Assembly (NCBI GenBank): GCA_028622995.1
Contig: JAJQJQ010000005.1
Coordinates: 1,922,001 to 1,986,000, forward strand
DNA from: Panagrolaimus kolymaensis
Taxonomy: Eukaryota; Nematoda; Chromadorea; Rhabditida; Panagrolaimidae
Direction of reading: 5' to 3'
Length of the DNA stretch: 64,000 nt
Below are positions 61,962-64,000 of the stretch, one piece after another. The notes below the pieces were generated by a model. It saw only the letters and a program-made list of their open reading frames with translations, did not search any database and had not been told where the DNA came from. The translations under genes and the position numbers were made by a program. Position 1 is the first letter of the stretch. Each line of letters starts with the position of its first letter.

Positions 61962-63880
61962 ATGAGTGTCGTTGGCCAAATGTTAGCTTTTGATAATAAA
62001 AAAAAAGGCATTTTGAAAGTTTTTTTTCAAAACTTGTCAAACTTCATTTTCGATTTGCCTTCAATTTCATTCTTCATATTTTTGGCTTCTAAATATTTTC
62101 CTGAATCAAAAATCATGGCAACATCATCAACATTAGAATATTATCCATTTCTTCGAATGTTATCAAAAATGAGCCATCAAGCTGCTCAAGCTGTATATAA
62201 AAAATCTGTACCATCGACGCTTTTTACTTTGAATATGTTGGATCAAACTGTGAAAGATGTTATTAATTTTTTGATTACCACGACTCCTATGTAAGCTTTT
62301 TGTTTGAATTGTGATCATGATGTATTTTATGAAGGTTTTTGTTTTCAGGAAAGTCGATGAAATATGTCCTCCTGAAATGAAGCCGAAAGTTCGAGAAATT
62401 TTGGAATTTTTAGCTGTTTTGAAGATCGTTTACATTCAAGATGGTGTTACTACTCTTTGTGTGAGTTATTATTTTTTATTTTGTGAATTTTGTGTTAAAA
62501 CCATGACTTTAGTAAACTCACTATTGCTCGATCAATCACATTTCTTGAGATTCCAACTAACAATATTGTTTTTTAGCCAAGTTTTCGTCAATCATTCACT
62601 TATGCCATAACTCGTCGACAAAAAAATTCAACAAATTTCGACCAAATTTCTAATAGCAATGATAAAAAATCTGTTACTGTTACTTTGCTGTTTCAAAAGG
62701 GAAATGAAAGATGGGATTCAATTTTGAAGTTTTTGATTGAACCGAATTCAAGCGATGGAAATAGCATCAGTGCGAATACAACGACGGTGTTTAAAGAATT
62801 GAAATATCTTCAAACTTCAGCGAATGGTCAAAATGATATTACTTCCAAAGGTTTTCAATTTCTTTTACAAGGACGCCATGCTCAAATATGGTTTTATCTT
62901 AGTGCTTATTTGAAACATATTATGAAAGAATATCCACAGCATGCTCCTGATATTATTGATATCTTCTGTTCTCTTGTTATGCTTGCTCCATCTTTACCAA
63001 GTAATGCTTTTTTTGTTGATATTTTGAGTCGATACTAAACTTTCTTCTTTCAGGTAATATTTCTAAAACTTCTTACTTCGCGAAAGCTGTGAACGATGAA
63101 AGAAAAGAAATGCCGTATAAGCTGCCCAACAACTATCCTCACAAAATTGTCAATGAATTTTTCATGCATATGAGAGAACTTGGATTTATTTACATTCGGA
63201 AGCGAAAAGATGGGTAAGATTTACTCTTTTCTTTCATAACTTAATATTATAATTCTTTTACAGGTACTTCTTTCTTACACCAATCTTATCAATGCTTCGT
63301 AATACTGGCTCTGTTGCTGTTCATCAAAATCTTCAAACATCTAAGAATGATGGTTTTCTTGTTACTGAATCGAATTACCGCATCTATGCATACACAAATG
63401 ATCATCTTCAACTTGCAATTTTGAACACGTTTACTGAACCCGATGGTGCATTTTCTGATATGGTTATGTCAGTACTTACAAGAAGTTCAGTTCGACGAGC
63501 ATTTGAACTTGGAATTACTGCTGGCCAAATTATTGCTTTTATGCGTTCAAATTCTCATCCAATTGCAGTTGAAAAATTTGGTGCTACTGGTTGTGTACCG
63601 CAAACTGTTGTTGATCAGGTTAGTTCAATGCTTTGTTAAAACAATGATAAATCTTTTCTTTTAGATAAATCTTTGGGAAGTTGAAAGATCGCGATTTACT
63701 CATACACCTGGTATTTTGTATTCAAATTTTGCAACACGTAATGAATTTTTGAGTGCCCTGGATTATGCAAAGAAAGCTGGAACGCTCAAATGGTCATCAG
63801 CACAAGATCGTCAAATGATTGCGGATGCTGAAACTCATCAAGCTTTCAAACTTTGGTGGTCAACGACGAAGAAACATTAG
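61962..63880 (+). CDS. GTF2H4: TFIIH subunit 4 (GTF2H4/p52, Tfb2)
   Basis: Six exons: 61962..62290, 62349..62460, 62577..63000, 63054..63213, 63264..63618 and 63665..63880; 531 residues if the first in-frame ATG is used (an ATG at 62112 would give 481; human p52 has 462). The earlier start is preferred because NLSNFIFDLP and LRMLSKM align with the human N terminus. Matches: TSKGFQFLLQGRHAQIWFYL, LGFIYIRKRK, VTESNYRIYAYTNDHLQLAIL, ITAGQIIAFMRSNSHP and INLWEVERSRFTHTPGILY, near the family text throughout. p52 anchors and stimulates the XPB ATPase in transcription initiation and nucleotide excision repair. The C terminus ends KLWWSTTKKH, like KRFWKRQKH. Confidence 0.94.
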
Positions 63881-64000
63881 CTTCCTTTATTGTACTTTAT
63901 CATCATTGAATTTTTATTGTTTTATTTTTTGTATTAATAAATATTTGCTTATTATTCTTTGCTTTATTGTTGCATTTCATCTGTATTCCTCTTCTGTTTT

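Overview
This window is nuclear DNA of a nematode. The evidence is two copies of a small MSP-domain sperm protein gene, a supplementary-type nuclear hormone receptor, short introns ending in TTTTAG or TTTCAG, apparent trans-splice acceptors just before start codons, and visibly AT-rich DNA with poly-T intergenic tracts. A small F-box-like gene family (9961-11900, 35120-35927) resembles expanded families I remember from Panagrolaimid nematodes (Tylenchina). That placement is inference. Exon structures below were assembled by hand from splice consensus and reading phase. Almost all close exactly in phase.

Left part (1-11900): the 3' end of a CYK-4/RACGAP1-like RhoGAP gene, an MSP-domain sperm gene with a TATA+Inr promoter, a two-exon linker histone H1, and a five-exon nuclear receptor whose third intron carries a mariner-type MITE. 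Next comes a hAT-type non-autonomous transposon with a second hAT MITE nested inside it, then an F-box-like gene made of two fused modules.

Gene-dense core (12215-23432): a PP1-type phosphatase with a long Ser/Thr-rich tail, Bora (SPAT-1), TAF8, the eEF1A lysine methyltransferase METTL10/EEF1AKMT2, a PHD+JmjC demethylase of the KDM7/JMJD-1.2 type, the SUMO E2 UBC-9, and a tryparedoxin/nucleoredoxin-like protein. JmjC and METTL10 are 183 bp apart on the same strand and look like an operon. bora and taf-8 are divergent; taf-8 and METTL10 are convergent. At 24481-24810 a second, base-identical copy of the sperm gene lies in inverted orientation, so the two copies bracket about 23 kb.

Right part (27646-63880): TMEM151, a Rab-5/22-like GTPase, a third F-box-like gene, and a large secreted Pro/Asn/Gln-rich protein with a furin-type site. 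Then a type-II membrane protein with a Q-rich ectodomain, whose likely first exon lies 10.5 kb upstream. After that come a protein kinase with an HGD catalytic motif and a doubtful 5' end, a decayed TAK1-like kinase fragment, TM2D2, and the TFIIH subunit GTF2H4/p52. TM2D2 and GTF2H4 are divergent with starts only 141 bp apart.

Most genes are housekeeping or chromatin, transcription and cell-cycle functions. The less explained material is the F-box-like fusion gene, the nested MITEs, the inverted identical sperm-gene pair, the two large low-complexity extracellular proteins, and a repeated GATAGTAA/TTACTATC motif in the giant intron.
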